Both the position numbers and the translations under genes were made by a program. From the NCBI RefSeq assembly GCF_036226525.1, contig NZ_CP108487.1, forward strand, positions 682,001-746,000: a DNA stretch of 64,000 nt. The letters are read 5' to 3'. Shown in pieces: positions 53,639 to 63,391 of the stretch. Each line of letters starts with the position of its first letter. Position 1 is the stretch's first letter. The stretch is from Kribbella sp. NBC_01245 (GTDB lineage Bacteria > Actinomycetota > Actinomycetes > Propionibacteriales > Kribbellaceae). The notes under the pieces were generated by a model. It had not been told where the DNA came from and ran no database searches. It was given only the letters and a program-made list of their open reading frames with translations.

Positions 53639-54334
53639 GTGCACGGGGTCATCGCCGCGTCCATCGGGCTGACCATTCTCGCGACGGCGGTGCTGCCGCT
53701 CCGGCTGTGGACGTTGCTCGTGCAAGCGCGCGCCGGACGCGAGGCGCGGGCCCGGTTGGCCGTGAGCGAGGAGCGTCTGCGGTTCGCCCGCGACGTACAT
53801 GATCTGCTCGGGCACCAGTTGACCGTCATCGCGCTGAAGGCCGAACTCGCCGCACGACTGGCGGGCGTGGATGCCGAGCGGTCTGCGCGGGAGGCGTCCG
53901 ATGCGCAACACCTCGCGGCGTCGGCGCTGACGGATGTACGGCGAGCCGTGGAGGGGTATCGCGCCGTCGACCTCGGCGACCAACTCGACGCCACCGCCAG
54001 CGTGCTGCGCGAGGCGGGCATCCGGCCGGAGATCGGTGGCGATGCGCTGGACGGTCTTTCCGGCGAGGCGGCGACCCAGTTGGCGCTGGTGCTGCGGGAA
54101 GCGTGTACGAATGTGATGCGGCACAGCTCCGCGACATGGTGCAAGATCGACGTCAGCCGGAACGCGACGGAGGTGCGGATGACGATCACGAACGACGGCG
54201 CTCGCGCGGGTTCGTCCAAGCCCGGGTACGGCCTGCGCGGAGCCACCGAGCGGTTGGCTGCCGTAGGTGGAACGCTGGACGTCGAGTCGCGCGACGGCCT
54301 CTTCAAGCTGGATGTTGGGATTCCCGTCAGGTGA
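53639..54334 (+). CDS. histidine kinase, N-terminally shortened
   Basis: A 231-residue sensor kinase of the NarL-linked (HisKA_3) type. H-box FARDVHDLLGHQLTVIALKA (His near 54), HATPase with LREACTNVMRHSSATWC (N box) and GYGLRGATERLAAVGGTL. Only one membrane helix (GLTILATAVLPLRLW) remains; relatives have four to six before the H-box. A stop lies just upstream in frame and neighbouring DNA looks like debris, so the sensor part has been lost. The catalytic core is intact and coupled to a response regulator, so it may still work but without signal input. Confidence 0.75.
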   Translation: MHGVIAASIGLTILATAVLPLRLWTLLVQARAGREARARLAVSEERLRFARDVHDLLGHQLTVIALKAELAARLAGVDAERSAREASDAQHLAASALTDVRRAVEGYRAVDLGDQLDATASVLREAGIRPEIGGDALDGLSGEAATQLALVLREACTNVMRHSSATWCKIDVSRNATEVRMTITNDGARAGSSKPGYGLRGATERLAAVGGTLDVESRDGLFKLDVGIPVR

Positions 54335-54936
54335 TCCGCGTACTGCTGGCCGACGACGAGGAGCTGATCCGGCAGGCCCTCGCGGCACTGCTCGATCTCG
54401 AGGATGACCTCGACGTGGTCGCCCAGGCCGCCGATGGACGGGCCGCGGTCGAGGCCGCGCGAGCCCATCGTCCCGATGTGGCGGTGGTCGACCTGCAGAT
54501 GCCGGAGCTCGACGGCCTGGAGGTGACGGCAGAACTCGCCCGTGCGCTCCCGTCCTGCAAGGTCATCATCCTTACGGGCCGAGGTCGCCCGCCGCATCTC
54601 GCGCAGGCGCTGCACGCGGGTGCCAGGGGTTTCCTGCCGAAGGGTTCGCCTGGCGGTGCTCTCGCCGATGTCATCCGCCGCGTGTACGACGGCAGCAGGT
54701 ACGTCGATCCGGCGCTGGCGGCCGACGCCTTGACCGCGCCGCCTTGCCCGTTGACGCCGCGCGAGTTGGAAGTGCTTCGCCTGGCGCAGTACGACACGCC
54801 CGCGACGACCATTGCCCGTCGTACCGGATTGTCGGCGGGAACGGTCCGCAACCATCTCTCGGCGGTAATGACCAAGCTCGGCGTCAACAGCCGAGCCGAC
54901 GCCTACCGCATGGCCGAGTCAAACGGCTGGCTCTGA
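54331..54936 (+). CDS. NarL/LuxR-type response regulator
   Basis: A 201-residue regulator partnered with the kinase before it (GTGA overlap). Receiver domain: acidic pair ADDEEL, phosphorylation Asp in VAVVDLQMPELDG and the lysine in GFLPKGSPGG. LuxR helix-turn-helix at the end (LTPRELEVLRLAQYDTPATT, RTGLSAGTVRNHLSAVMTKL). GTG start. Its 3' end overlaps the next gene on the other strand by 18 bp. Targets are unknown. Confidence 0.92.
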   Translation: MIRVLLADDEELIRQALAALLDLEDDLDVVAQAADGRAAVEAARAHRPDVAVVDLQMPELDGLEVTAELARALPSCKVIILTGRGRPPHLAQALHAGARGFLPKGSPGGALADVIRRVYDGSRYVDPALAADALTAPPCPLTPRELEVLRLAQYDTPATTIARRTGLSAGTVRNHLSAVMTKLGVNSRADAYRMAESNGWL

Positions 54937-55494
54937 TCCTCGGCCGACCCACCAGCGACCCAGCAGGCCGCCGGCCGCACAACCGACTGCCATCCCTCCG
55001 AAGAGAAGCACGGGCCAGGCGCCGCTCAGGTGCCCGATGACGGCGACGACGGCGCCGCCGACAAGGGCGCCGGTGTGTCCCCAGAGGTAACGAAAGGTGG
55101 GTGGGATACGCCGGGACATCGCGCCGATCGTGTAGAACACCGCACCGGAGAGCGCGAGCAGGCCGACCCCGATGTCACGCCAACGGGTGTCGCCTACGGC
55201 GATCCCGTAGACCAACGCTCCGAAGCCGGCGACGAAGATGACGCCGAACGGCGCGACCTTCCAGCCACCCATGATGTACAGGCCGCCGCACGCTCCGAGC
55301 AGAAGCGCCAGCCCGATCGGAGCGACCATGGCCGCGATCGAGACGGTCATGGCGTACTCGTACGGGTAGACCTCGGCCGCACCCAGCGCGGCCGCGACTA
55401 TCCCCAGCACCGGGCCGGCGATGACGAGTCCGACCGCTACCCGGGTCGCCGATTTCTCGAAGTGTGCAAGGCGTTCTGTGTTGCGGGACTTCAT
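54919..55494 (-). CDS. membrane protein of unknown family
   Basis: A 191-residue protein with about five or six helices (VAVGLVIAGPVLGIVAAALG, AMTVSIAAMVAPIGLALLLG, APFGVIFVAGFGALVYGI, DIGVGLLALSGAVFYTIGAM, GALVGGAVVAVIGHLSG). ATG 55492-55494 has GAGGAG upstream. No motif pins a function. It converges with the response regulator. Confidence 0.7.
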   Translation of the reverse strand: MKSRNTERLAHFEKSATRVAVGLVIAGPVLGIVAAALGAAEVYPYEYAMTVSIAAMVAPIGLALLLGACGGLYIMGGWKVAPFGVIFVAGFGALVYGIAVGDTRWRDIGVGLLALSGAVFYTIGAMSRRIPPTFRYLWGHTGALVGGAVVAVIGHLSGAWPVLLFGGMAVGCAAGGLLGRWWVGRGSEPAV

Positions 55495-55513
55495 CGTGCT
55501 CCTCTAGCTGGAA

Positions 55514-55541
55514 GGGCGCGAACCCCCGTGGATTCGCGCCC
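55514..55541 (-). terminator. hairpin after the secreted protein gene
   Basis: GGGCGCGAA / TTCGCGCCC with a 10-nt loop, 8 bp after the stop of the secreted protein gene on the minus strand. Confidence 0.6.
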
Positions 55542-55548
55542 TGTTCAG

Positions 55549-56445
55549 TTACTGGCCGTAGGCGCGGGCGGTCCAGCCAAGTAGACCGAGGGAGCCGCCC
55601 TTGATGTCGGCGCCGCTCCGGTCCGTCTTGTTCGCGTCGAAGTGCACGGAGGCGGAGCCGGTCGCGGTGATCGCGAGCAGCGGCCGGCCGTTGGGGTGGT
55701 TCTGGCAGTAGCCGGTGCTGAGGCTGGTGAAGGCGCCCCAGCCGACGGACCGCAGCACTGTCGAGGCGATGCTGCTCGTCGGGGTGGCCCGCTTGATCCG
55801 CCACTCCTTGAGCTCACCGTTGGACTTGCTACCGATCAGCACGTCGACGGCCGCGGTACCCGTGCCCTCGGTGCGCTCGAAGACCAGCGTCTTGACCGTG
55901 TTCCACGCCGTACCAGGCAGCTTCACCGGCGCGGAGATCGTCAGCACGCCGTTCGGGTAGGTCACAGTGTGGCGGTAGAGCGCGGTGCCCGCGACCCGGT
56001 AGAGGTAGGGGTATCCCCACGCCAGGATCGTGGTCCCGCCGAAGCCGGCCTTGACCCGGGTGGCGGTGTTCTTGGTCATCTTCCAGACACCGTCGGTCCG
56101 CGTGGCCGACCGCTGCTGGAGGTAGACGTAGCCGTCGGTCGGGTGCGTGGCGAGCTCGCTGCTGTTGAACGTGTCGGTGTCACCGGACCCGCCGAGTTGC
56201 TGGTGCGCGGTCGGCACCCAGGCCAGCTTGTCACCGGCGTACGACGTGACGCTGGTCTTCGAACCGGAGTAGCCGTATGAGACACGTTGCCCGTCGGCGC
56301 GGTAGGCCGCGGTGAAGACCGAGCAGTCGGCGGGCACGTCGCCAACAGCCGCTAGGGACGCTTCGGACGACGAGGTGATGAGGACGATCCCGGTCGCGGC
56401 GACGGCCAAGGCCGAGGCGGCGGACAGGATGGACTTTTGACGCAT
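55549..56445 (-). CDS. secreted beta-rich protein of unknown function
   Basis: A 298-residue exported protein (signal peptide RQKSILSAASALAVAATGIV, cut near SEASLAA). The body is beta-rich with many Trp and Tyr (YGYSGSKTSVTSYAGDKLAW, ATHPTDGYVYLQQ, WGYPYLYRVAGTALYRHTV, GWGAFTSLSTGYCQNHPNGR), suggesting a propeller-like or lectin-like fold. Two or three cysteines. No catalytic motif is obvious. It is divergent from the AfsR-type regulator; the gap contains both promoters. Confidence 0.7.
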   Translation of the reverse strand: MRQKSILSAASALAVAATGIVLITSSSEASLAAVGDVPADCSVFTAAYRADGQRVSYGYSGSKTSVTSYAGDKLAWVPTAHQQLGGSGDTDTFNSSELATHPTDGYVYLQQRSATRTDGVWKMTKNTATRVKAGFGGTTILAWGYPYLYRVAGTALYRHTVTYPNGVLTISAPVKLPGTAWNTVKTLVFERTEGTGTAAVDVLIGSKSNGELKEWRIKRATPTSSIASTVLRSVGWGAFTSLSTGYCQNHPNGRPLLAITATGSASVHFDANKTDRSGADIKGGSLGLLGWTARAYGQ

Positions 56446-56602
56446 GAAGCGCAGTTTCCTCTCTAGATGTGGCGTGGCACTGAGGTTAGAAGGGGCCGCT
56501 GGCGGCGTGCTGTCCGTACTTCGCCCGTACCCCTGGGTGGCCGCAAGTTTCCCGGCGGTAAGATCGCCGGGTGCCTCGACCACCGCAGGCCTGCGGGTGC
56601 GA

Positions 56603-59600
56603 ATGACGGAGACGAGTTTCGGCGGCCTGCTTCGCGCCCATCGGCGGCGGATCGGGATGACCCAGCGGGAGTTGGCCGACCGGGCCGGCGTGAGCCCGGG
56701 CGCGATCCGCGATCTGGAGCAGGGCAGGACGAGAAGCCCGAAGAAGGGCTCGGTCCAGGCCATCGCCACCGCCCTCGGGTTGACGGAGCCCGACGTCGCC
56801 TCGCTGCGCGCTGCCGCCGCCGAGGCCCAGCCCGCACAGCGCGCCAAGGCTGGTTCGGCCAGTGGTGGACCGCTGCGGATCCGGGTGCTCGGCCCGATCG
56901 AGGTCTGGCACGGCGACGTACAGGCCGCTTTCGGCTCCGACCTGCAACGCACGCTGCTCGCGCGACTCGCGCTCGCGGCAGGCGCGGTGGTCGGCCAGGA
57001 CGAACTCATCGACCTGCTGTGGGGGCCCGGCGAAGCCCCGCAAGCGGTGAGCCTGCTGCACACCCACGTCGCGCGGTTACGGCGGCTGCTCGACTCCGGC
57101 GCGCGCGGCGCCAGTGTGCTCGTCGGCGGTCAGAACGGATACCGGCTCGCGGTCGGCGCCGATCACCTCGACCTGCTGGCGTTCCGCGACCTCACCACGC
57201 GAGCGGCGTACGACGCACCGGAAGAGGCGTTGACCCGGCTCACGGACGCCGTCGCGTTGTGGCGTGGTGAGATCGACGTGGACCGGGTGGCGTTGAGCCC
57301 GCTCTACACCGCGACAGTCTCGGAGTACGTCGCTGCCGTCCAGGCGTACGCCGAGCTGGCCCGCGATCTCGGCGAGCCGGAGCAGGCGCTGATACCCCTG
57401 CGGGAGCTCGCGCATCAGCACGAGCTGGACGAGCCGCTGCACGTCGAGCTGATCCTCACCCTCGCCGCGAGTGGCCGGCAGGCGGAGGCGCTTGCGACGT
57501 ACGACCGGATCCGGGACGCGCTCGCCGACCAGCTCGGGATCGACCCGGGGGAGTCGCTGCGGTCGGTCCAGCTCGCCGTACTCCGGCAGCAGGACCGGCT
57601 GGCAACCGGGCGAACCGCGATCCAGCAGGCGCCGGCCGCGCCGCCGGACTTCGTCGGCCGGGCGGGCGAACTGGCCACGATCGAGGCCGCACTGGCCGGG
57701 CCGGACGGGCCGGCGTCATCCCGGATCGTCCTGATCCACGGCATCGCCGGGGTCGGCAAAACCGCGCTCGCGTTGGTCGCCGCGCACCGGGTGCGCGGGC
57801 GGTACCCAGACGGTCAGCTGTACGCCGATCTGCGCGGCACCACCTCGACCGCGCCGGAGCCGATGCAGGTACTCGGCCGGTTCCTGCGCGCCCTCGGCGT
57901 ACCGAGCAGGCAGATCGGGACCGACGAGGCCGAGGCCGCCGCGTTGTTGCGCAGCGAGCTCGCCGACCGGCGGATGCTGGTGCTGCTGGACAACGCTCAT
58001 AGCGCGGACCAGCTCCGGCCGCTGCTGCCAGGTGCGGGCGGCAGCGACGTGATCGTGACCAGCCGGCGGCGGATGCATGGCCTGGCCGGTGTGAGCGTCG
58101 GCCTCGAACCGCTCGATCCGGCGGAATCGATCGCGCTCATCGCCGCTACCGCGGGATCGCAGCGGGTCGACGCCGATCCCGGCGCCGCGAGCGCGCTCGC
58201 CGAGGCGTGTGCCCGGCTGCCGCTGGCGTTGCGCATCGCGAGCGCGCGGCTGGCCACCCGGCAGGCGTGGACGATCGACGACCTGACCAGCAGACTGCAC
58301 GACGAGAACCACCGACTCACCGAACTGTCGGCCGGCGAGTCGAGCGTGCTCAACAGTTTCCAGCTCAGCTACGCCGATTTGAGCGCTCCGGCCCAACGCG
58401 CGTTCCGGCTGTGCAGCCTCCACCCCGCGGACGACTTCGGGGCCGACGGCACGGGCGTTCTGCTGGCGGTGCCGACGGCTGAGGCCGATCGACTGCTGGA
58501 GGACCTGCTCGAGGCGAACATGCTGATGCAGTACGCGCCGGATCGCTACCGATTCCACGACCTGCTCGGCCTGTACGCGCGCAGACTGCTGAACGACGAT
58601 CCCGAGCAGGACGCCGCGCGGTCGCGCCTGTACGACTGGTACGCCGACGCGGTGACGGCCGCGATGGAGTGGACGTACCCCCACCTCGTGCGGCTCGGTG
58701 GATGTTCGCAGCGGGAAGCGTTCTTCGCCGCCAAGTCCGACGCGCTCGCCTGGCTGGATGTCGAGCTGCCGGCGTTGGTTGCCGTCGTCAACGACGCGGC
58801 CGGGTCGGCCGATCCCACGCTGTCCTGGCGGATCACCGACCAGCTCCGCGGCTACTTCCTGGTCCGTCGGCACGTCGACGGCTGGCTGGAGATGGCGGAG
58901 ATCGGGCTGGAAGCCGCCACCAAGGCCGGCGATGACATCGCACGGACCGCGATGCTGATCAACCGTGGCCAGGCGCTCTGGTGTGTCGGCCGCGACGAGG
59001 AGTCGCTGTCCGACTGTCTCGCCGGCGAACAGCTCGCGGCCGCCACGGGATGGGCAACGGCCGTGGCGTACCTCTCTCACCACATCGGTTGGCACTACCT
59101 CGAGCAAGGCAAACTCGACGACGCGAACAGGTGGCTCCATCGGGCGCTGGAGCTGACCGAGGACGACCAATCGGGTCACGTACGAGCGGTCGCGCTCAAC
59201 GGGCTCGGGGTGATGCGGCTCTGCCAGGGCGAACTGGGTGAGGCCGCCGACCTGCTCAAGGCGGCGCTGGAGATCAACAAGGCGACCGGCCGGGAGACTT
59301 CGGCGCTGGCCATCCGGGGCAACCTGGCGAGTGCGCTTCGTCAGCTTGGTGCGGAGTCGCAAGCCGCCGAACTACTCACCGAGGTGCTCGCGGGCTATCG
59401 AGAGGGATCGAACCTTCGCGGCGAGCTGTCGACGCTGGACGAATGGAGCCGACTGCACCGGCAGCGCGGGGATACCGTCATCGCGCTGGAGGTTGCGAGG
59501 CGCGCGCACGAGCTGGCGATCGTAGTTCGCGACCGGAAGGCGACCGCCCAGACCGCGGCCACCGTGGCGTACGCCCATCTCGCGCTCGGCGACACGCCCG

Positions 59601-59833
59601 CGGCTGCCAGGTGGTTCGAGGACAGCCTGACGATTGCCCACGACACCTACCCGTTCGTCGAGGCACGCGCGCTGGTCGGCCTCGCCGCCGCCCGCCTCGC
59701 CGCCGGTGACCCGACCTCGGCGAGCCAGGCCGCCAACCAGGCCCACTCGATTGCCGTCTCCTGCGGCTTCCACCTCCTCGAACAGAAGGCGTCCGCCGCT
59801 CTGCAAGCGTCGCTCAGCTCACCGCCTTCTTGA
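56603..59833 (+). CDS. AfsR/SARP-type regulator: XRE, BTAD, NB-ARC and TPR domains
   Basis: A 1076-residue regulator. Residues 1-65 are an XRE helix-turn-helix ([36 protein letters not shown]). An OmpR-like winged helix follows ([20 protein letters not shown]), then the BTAD helical domain ([34 protein letters not shown]). The ATPase part has P-loop [15 protein letters not shown] and [12 protein letters not shown]. The last 350 residues are TPR repeats ([20 protein letters not shown]). SARP/AfsR proteins activate secondary-metabolite or carbohydrate genes. ATG 56603 ([16 protein letters not shown]) is the natural start; the XRE addition is less usual. Confidence 0.93.
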   Translation: MTETSFGGLLRAHRRRIGMTQRELADRAGVSPGAIRDLEQGRTRSPKKGSVQAIATALGLTEPDVASLRAAAAEAQPAQRAKAGSASGGPLRIRVLGPIEVWHGDVQAAFGSDLQRTLLARLALAAGAVVGQDELIDLLWGPGEAPQAVSLLHTHVARLRRLLDSGARGASVLVGGQNGYRLAVGADHLDLLAFRDLTTRAAYDAPEEALTRLTDAVALWRGEIDVDRVALSPLYTATVSEYVAAVQAYAELARDLGEPEQALIPLRELAHQHELDEPLHVELILTLAASGRQAEALATYDRIRDALADQLGIDPGESLRSVQLAVLRQQDRLATGRTAIQQAPAAPPDFVGRAGELATIEAALAGPDGPASSRIVLIHGIAGVGKTALALVAAHRVRGRYPDGQLYADLRGTTSTAPEPMQVLGRFLRALGVPSRQIGTDEAEAAALLRSELADRRMLVLLDNAHSADQLRPLLPGAGGSDVIVTSRRRMHGLAGVSVGLEPLDPAESIALIAATAGSQRVDADPGAASALAEACARLPLALRIASARLATRQAWTIDDLTSRLHDENHRLTELSAGESSVLNSFQLSYADLSAPAQRAFRLCSLHPADDFGADGTGVLLAVPTAEADRLLEDLLEANMLMQYAPDRYRFHDLLGLYARRLLNDDPEQDAARSRLYDWYADAVTAAMEWTYPHLVRLGGCSQREAFFAAKSDALAWLDVELPALVAVVNDAAGSADPTLSWRITDQLRGYFLVRRHVDGWLEMAEIGLEAATKAGDDIARTAMLINRGQALWCVGRDEESLSDCLAGEQLAAATGWATAVAYLSHHIGWHYLEQGKLDDANRWLHRALELTEDDQSGHVRAVALNGLGVMRLCQGELGEAADLLKAALEINKATGRETSALAIRGNLASALRQLGAESQAAELLTEVLAGYREGSNLRGELSTLDEWSRLHRQRGDTVIALEVARRAHELAIVVRDRKATAQTAATVAYAHLALGDTPAAARWFEDSLTIAHDTYPFVEARALVGLAAARLAAGDPTSASQAANQAHSIAVSCGFHLLEQKASAALQASLSSPPS

Positions 59834-60287
59834 TGAGTTCGATGATCGTCTTCTCGTTGGCGGCGGTCAGCTTCGTGACGGCGAAGGAGGTTGGCCACAA
59901 GCTGCCATCGTCGAGGTTCGCGGCGTCGTCGAAGCCGAGCGTCGCATAGCGCGACTTGAATTTGTCGGCGGCTTGGAAGAAGCAGACGTTCTTGCCGTTC
60001 TTGGTGTACGTCGGCATCCCGTACCAGAGCTTCGGTGCGAGCTCCGGCGCGTTGGCTTTGACGAGGGCGTGGATTCGCTCGGCGAGGACGCGATCCGCGT
60101 CCGGCAGCTCGGCGATCTTCTCGAGCACCTTGGCTTCCGCGTCCGCCTTGCCGCGGCGCGGTGCCGCCTTGAGTTCTTCCGCATGTTCCTTCATCGCCGC
60201 ACGTTCCTCGGCGCTGAAGCCCTCGTACCCCTTGCCCTTCGCGCTCGCCTTACCCTTCGTGCTCGGGGCTGACTTCTTCGTGGCCAT
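59814..60287 (-). CDS. DUF1801 (YdhG-like) protein
   Basis: A 157-residue protein. A Lys/Ala/Ser-rich tail at the N-terminus ([20 protein letters not shown]) precedes the DUF1801 domain: [40 protein letters not shown] and the end [15 protein letters not shown]. Iron-chaperone-like and YdhG proteins share the fold, but the actual ligand is unknown. It overlaps the AfsR-type gene tail by 20 bp. ATG with GAGAGGAACC upstream. Confidence 0.85.
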   Translation of the reverse strand: MATKKSAPSTKGKASAKGKGYEGFSAEERAAMKEHAEELKAAPRRGKADAEAKVLEKIAELPDADRVLAERIHALVKANAPELAPKLWYGMPTYTKNGKNVCFFQAADKFKSRYATLGFDDAANLDDGSLWPTSFAVTKLTAANEKTIIELIKKAVS

Positions 60288-60400
60288 GGTGGTTCCTCTC
60301 TGCGCGGTCGCTTTCATGCTAGGGAGCCGCCGCGTCGGACACTTCTTCAAAACTGATCGATTCCGTTCCATCCAGGCCCGGCCGTGGCATCGTGTTAGCC

Positions 60401-60985
60401 ATGAGCATCGAGGTGCGCCCGGCTTCGGTCTTCGAGGACGTCCGCGCCGTGCTCGGGCCGAAGTCGCCCGACGCCAACGTCTGCTGGTGCCTGAGCTACC
60501 GGATCCCGTCCAAGCTCAACAACGAGCTCCGCGGTCCGGCCCGGGGCGAGTACGTCGCGGAGCTATGCCGTGCGGAGCCGTCGCCGGGTGTGCTGGCGTA
60601 CGACGGCGACGAGCCGGTCGGCTGGGCCGGGGTGGCACCGCGCTCGGAGACCGCATTCGCGCGCAACCGGAAGATTCCGCAGCTCGACGATCTGCCGGTC
60701 TGGTCGCTGTGGTGCATCCGGGTACGCCCGGGTCACCGGAAGGCGGGAATCTCGCACGCCCTGATCGCCGGTGCGGTCGAGTTCGCCCGCGATCACGGGG
60801 CACCGGTGGTGGAGGCGTATCCCCTCGACAACGGCGACGCCAGGGTCGACCTCACGATGGCGTACGCCGGAATCCGGAAGAATTTTGAGCGTGCAGGTTT
60901 TACCAAAGCCGCCGACACTTCGTCCGTGCTGGCAGGCCATCCCCGCGTCCTGATGCGTCTCGACCTGCGATCACTCAGCCGGTGA
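60401..60985 (+). CDS. GNAT family N-acetyltransferase
   Basis: A 194-residue protein with the GNAT acetyl-CoA site [20 protein letters not shown] and the later [30 protein letters not shown] and RVLMRLDL. The N-terminus has [18 protein letters not shown], seen in a Cys-rich-start subfamily that lacks a known substrate. ATG at 60401 is close to an alternative GTG at 60392. It is not clearly linked to the ABC ATPase behind it. Confidence 0.85.
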   Translation: MSIEVRPASVFEDVRAVLGPKSPDANVCWCLSYRIPSKLNNELRGPARGEYVAELCRAEPSPGVLAYDGDEPVGWAGVAPRSETAFARNRKIPQLDDLPVWSLWCIRVRPGHRKAGISHALIAGAVEFARDHGAPVVEAYPLDNGDARVDLTMAYAGIRKNFERAGFTKAADTSSVLAGHPRVLMRLDLRSLSR

Positions 60986-60991
60986 GCTATG

Positions 60992-61015
60992 GACAGCTCC
61001 TTACGGAAAGCTGTC
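60992..61015. promoter_or_regulatory. inverted repeat before the ABC ATPase gene
   Basis: GACAGCT (60992-60998) and AGCTGTC (61009-61015) separated by 10 bp, ahead of the GTG at 61028. A possible operator; if translation began at ATG 60989 it would fall inside the gene. Confidence 0.4.
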
Positions 61016-61027
61016 TACTCAGCGATT

Positions 61028-62347
61028 GTGACTGGAATTAGGTTGGACTCTGTGTCCAAGGTGTACAGCGGGGGTTACTTGGCCGTTAACGAGCTGTCCT
61101 TGGAGGTCGGGGACGGCGAGTTCATGGTGCTGCTGGGGCCTTCGGGCTGCGGCAAGACGACTGTTCTCCGGATGATCGCGGGCCTGGAGGAGGTCACGGC
61201 CGGTGAGGTGTGGTTCGGCCGCACGGAAGGCACGTGGCTCACTCCGCAGGACCGTGGCGTCGCGATGGTCTTCCAGAGTGGCGCCTTGTACCCGAACCGC
61301 ACGGCCCGCGAGAACATCATGTTCCCGCTGCGGATGGCCGGCGAGGACCCGGTCGAGGCCAGCGCCAAGGCCGCCGGGCTGGCCAAGATCCTGGGCATCG
61401 ACGCCGCACTCGACCGGCTGCCCTGGACGCTGTCGGGCGGCCAGCGACAGCGGGTCGCCATCGGCCGGGCGGTCATCCGGCAGCCCAAGGTCTTCCTGAT
61501 GGACGAGCCGTTGTCGAACCTCGACGCCACGATGCGGACCGAACTCCGCCAGGAAATCGGCTCCATGACGCGGGACATGAACATCACGACGGTCTACGTC
61601 ACCCACGACCAGGTCGAGGCGCTCACGCTGGCCGACCGGATCGCCATCATGCGTGACGGCAAGATCGAGGATGTCGGCACGCCCGGGCAGGTGTACGACG
61701 ATCCCGCCACGGCTTTCACGGCCGGGTTCCTCGGTACGCCGAGGATCAACCTGATGTCCGCGACCGTCCGAGTGATTGCCCGTCAGAGCGTCAGCCTGGA
61801 CTTCGGCACCCAGGCGATCGCGCTGCCACCGACCGACCGCAGGTCCGCGATCCTGAGTCACCACGACGGCGAGCAGATCATCGTCGGCGCCCGCTCGGAC
61901 GCCTTCGCGCTGACGACGGATCCCGCGGCCGTCAACCAGGTGAGCGGGACGCTGCGGGCACTCGAATTCCATGGCAATCAGTGGATCGCGTTCGTCGACA
62001 GTGGTATCGACCTCCTGAGCCCAGACCTTGTCGGGCTCTCCCGGCAGCGCCGGACCAGAGCGAATACCGACGGCCGGCCGACCTCCCATAGCGCCGGCTC
62101 GCGGGTCCATCGGACCGCCGGGCAGCTGTCAGCTCTGGGAGCCAAGGCCAAAACCCTCATCGTCCGGCCTACCCCGATCACGCTGGAACCACTCACCTCG
62201 CCAACGCACCGGCGATCCGACCTGGTCCTCGAGATCGACAACGCCGGCGGCCTGAACGTCCGCGACCAGGTCCGCCTCGCCATCGACGTCTCCCGCGTCC
62301 ACATCTTCGACCGCCACGGCCAACGAGTCGACCGCGTCCAGCGCTAA
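61028..62347 (+). CDS. ABC transporter ATPase, multiple-sugar (MsmK/UgpC) type
   Basis: A 439-residue nucleotide-binding subunit from GTG 61028. Walker A GPSGCGKTTVLRMI, Q-loop VFQSGALYPNRTARENI, signature LSGGQRQRVAIGRAVI, Walker B VFLMDEPLSNLDA and H-loop YVTHDQVEAL. After the ATPase domain comes the regulatory TOBE-like region, enlarged with an Arg/Ser/Gly-rich insert (GLSRQRRTRANTDGRPTSHS). Such ATPases serve several sugar importers encoded elsewhere, which fits the absence of permease genes nearby. Confidence 0.92.
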   Translation: MTGIRLDSVSKVYSGGYLAVNELSLEVGDGEFMVLLGPSGCGKTTVLRMIAGLEEVTAGEVWFGRTEGTWLTPQDRGVAMVFQSGALYPNRTARENIMFPLRMAGEDPVEASAKAAGLAKILGIDAALDRLPWTLSGGQRQRVAIGRAVIRQPKVFLMDEPLSNLDATMRTELRQEIGSMTRDMNITTVYVTHDQVEALTLADRIAIMRDGKIEDVGTPGQVYDDPATAFTAGFLGTPRINLMSATVRVIARQSVSLDFGTQAIALPPTDRRSAILSHHDGEQIIVGARSDAFALTTDPAAVNQVSGTLRALEFHGNQWIAFVDSGIDLLSPDLVGLSRQRRTRANTDGRPTSHSAGSRVHRTAGQLSALGAKAKTLIVRPTPITLEPLTSPTHRRSDLVLEIDNAGGLNVRDQVRLAIDVSRVHIFDRHGQRVDRVQR

Positions 62348-62460
62348 CCCCTGCGCTCCTGCCTTTGCGGCGGGTCGGACCGCTTGTTGGCAAGCCAGCC
62401 GAGCGGTACGACCGCGATGACGTAGACGACGAGCTGGATGAGGGTGGGCACGCAGCTCAT
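62344..62460 (-). CDS. possible 38-residue membrane peptide
   Basis: MSCVPTLIQLVVYVIAVVPL then GWLANKRSDPPQRQERRG. One hydrophobic helix followed by a polar tail. No good ribosome site is visible; it could also be a fragment cut by the adjacent repeat element. Confidence 0.3.
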   Translation of the reverse strand: MSCVPTLIQLVVYVIAVVPLGWLANKRSDPPQRQERRG

Positions 62461-62481
62461 CGTCGCGGGGCTCTTGGTGGG

Positions 62482-62620
62482 CACCCGGCCCCCTGAGTTC
62501 TTCCGAATTGTCAGGCCGGTCCGGGCCGCGTCAAGGGCTTCATCACCTAACGGTGACGCTAACGCGCCCTTGACCCGACCCGAACCGGCCAAGGGCGGCT
62601 GGCTATCAGGGGGCCGGGTG
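62482..62620 (+). repeat. 139-bp structured end, copy 3
   Basis: As copy 1, but the outer stem is CACCCGGCCCCCTGA with TCAGGGGGCCGGGTG: T-A became G-C on both arms. The second stem is GGCCGGT with ACCGGCC, where element 1 has GGTGGA with TCCACC. Confidence 0.85.
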
Positions 62621-62639
62621 AGGTCTGACCGGTTGCCTC

Positions 62640-62775
62640 GCGCCGTCCCGTTCGCTGAGGTCTGCGCGTGCATAGGTCTTCGTATGTCGCAGAGGTCCCC
62701 TCGTGCATAGGTCCTCGGGTGCCGCATGGTCGTCGCACGCCGCCTAGGTCGTCGCTTGCGAGGGGGACCATTGCG
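62640..62775 (+). repeat. tandem array of 16-19 bp units
   Basis: Diverged units around GCATAGGTCCTCGGGTGCC and GCATGGTCGTCGCACGCC, in the position held by the 24-bp array in element 1 but unrelated in sequence. Confidence 0.5.
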
Positions 62776-62780
62776 AGAGT

Positions 62781-62813
62781 GGGTTACCACCTCGGATTCT
62801 GAGGTGGTCACCC
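62781..62813. repeat. GGGTTACC palindrome, element 2 copy
   Basis: GGGTTACCACCTC with GAGGTGGTCACCC. One base pair is broken compared with the perfect copy at 27481-27513; the right flank (ATGGCCAGCCAC) is shared. Confidence 0.75.
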
Positions 62814-62867
62814 TCCTCCGGCATGGCCAGCCACTGCCCGGGCGGCCCATTTGGCCCGAAATCGTGC

Positions 62868-62940
62868 GTTATCCCCTGAAGTCCTGGGTTCCGGTGCCAG
62901 ATAAGTGGCCCGGAATCCACAACTCGAGGGGATTACGCAC
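62868..62940. repeat. module X, element 2 copy (inverted)
   Basis: CTGGGTTCCGG (62884-62894) with CCGGAATCCAC (62910-62920). Its reverse complement aligns with 27771-27845 from the hairpin through GGGATAACG. Confidence 0.6.
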
Positions 62941-62951
62941 GAATTCGGGCG

Positions 62952-63116
62952 CTTCCTGAGTGGACTGGACGTTTTCCGGGCCGAAAAACGTCCAGTTCGG
63001 TGGGGAAGCTGCGAGTGCGGCCGTCGATTGGCGTCGGGTCGTCGGTTTTGGGGTGATCGTCGTCGTTGTGAGCGGGCCGGACGTTTTTCGGGCCGGAAAC
63101 GTCCAGTGGGCTCACA
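62952..63116. repeat. module Y, element 2 copy (inverted)
   Basis: 165 bp, same length as in element 1. The CTTCC/GGGGAAG hairpin is on the left and the GTGAG/CTCAC hairpin on the right. Read as the reverse complement it follows element 1 through the unique centre (GACGACGATCA, ATCGACGG). Confidence 0.75.
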
Positions 63117-63137
63117 AAGCTGGGTCGGCGGGCCGCC

Positions 63138-63292
63138 ACGCAGCCACAACGTGAGAGTGAAGCGCTTCAACCCGGCGGAAGCTGGACTTGTGGCTGCGTA
63201 GCGGTCCGCGGCGGACGTGCACCCCCACGCGAGGCACCGAAAAGGCCCGTTTCTGCAGAAAACTGGCCGTCGTGTGGTCGTGCACGTCCGCC
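63138..63292. repeat. two nested palindromes specific to element 2
   Basis: ACGCAGCCACAA (63138-63149) pairs with TTGTGGCTGCGT (63188-63199), and its loop contains GAAGCGCTTC. GGCGGACGTGCAC (63210-63222) pairs with GTGCACGTCCGCC (63280-63292), and its loop contains GTTTCTGCAGAAAAC. Confidence 0.7.
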
Positions 63293-63378
63293 CAATCCGA
63301 CGCGCCAATCCGACGCGCCAACTCGACGCGGCAGCGCCCGGCCCCACACTCGACGCGGCAGCGCCCGGCACTGCCAAA
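63293..63378. repeat. tandem array, 13-bp and 21-bp units
   Basis: CCAATCCGACGCG units followed by two copies of CTCGACGCGGCAGCGCCCGG plus C, placed just before the inverted end as the tandem array is in element 1. Confidence 0.6.
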
Positions 63379-63391
63379 CCCGGTCAGACTC

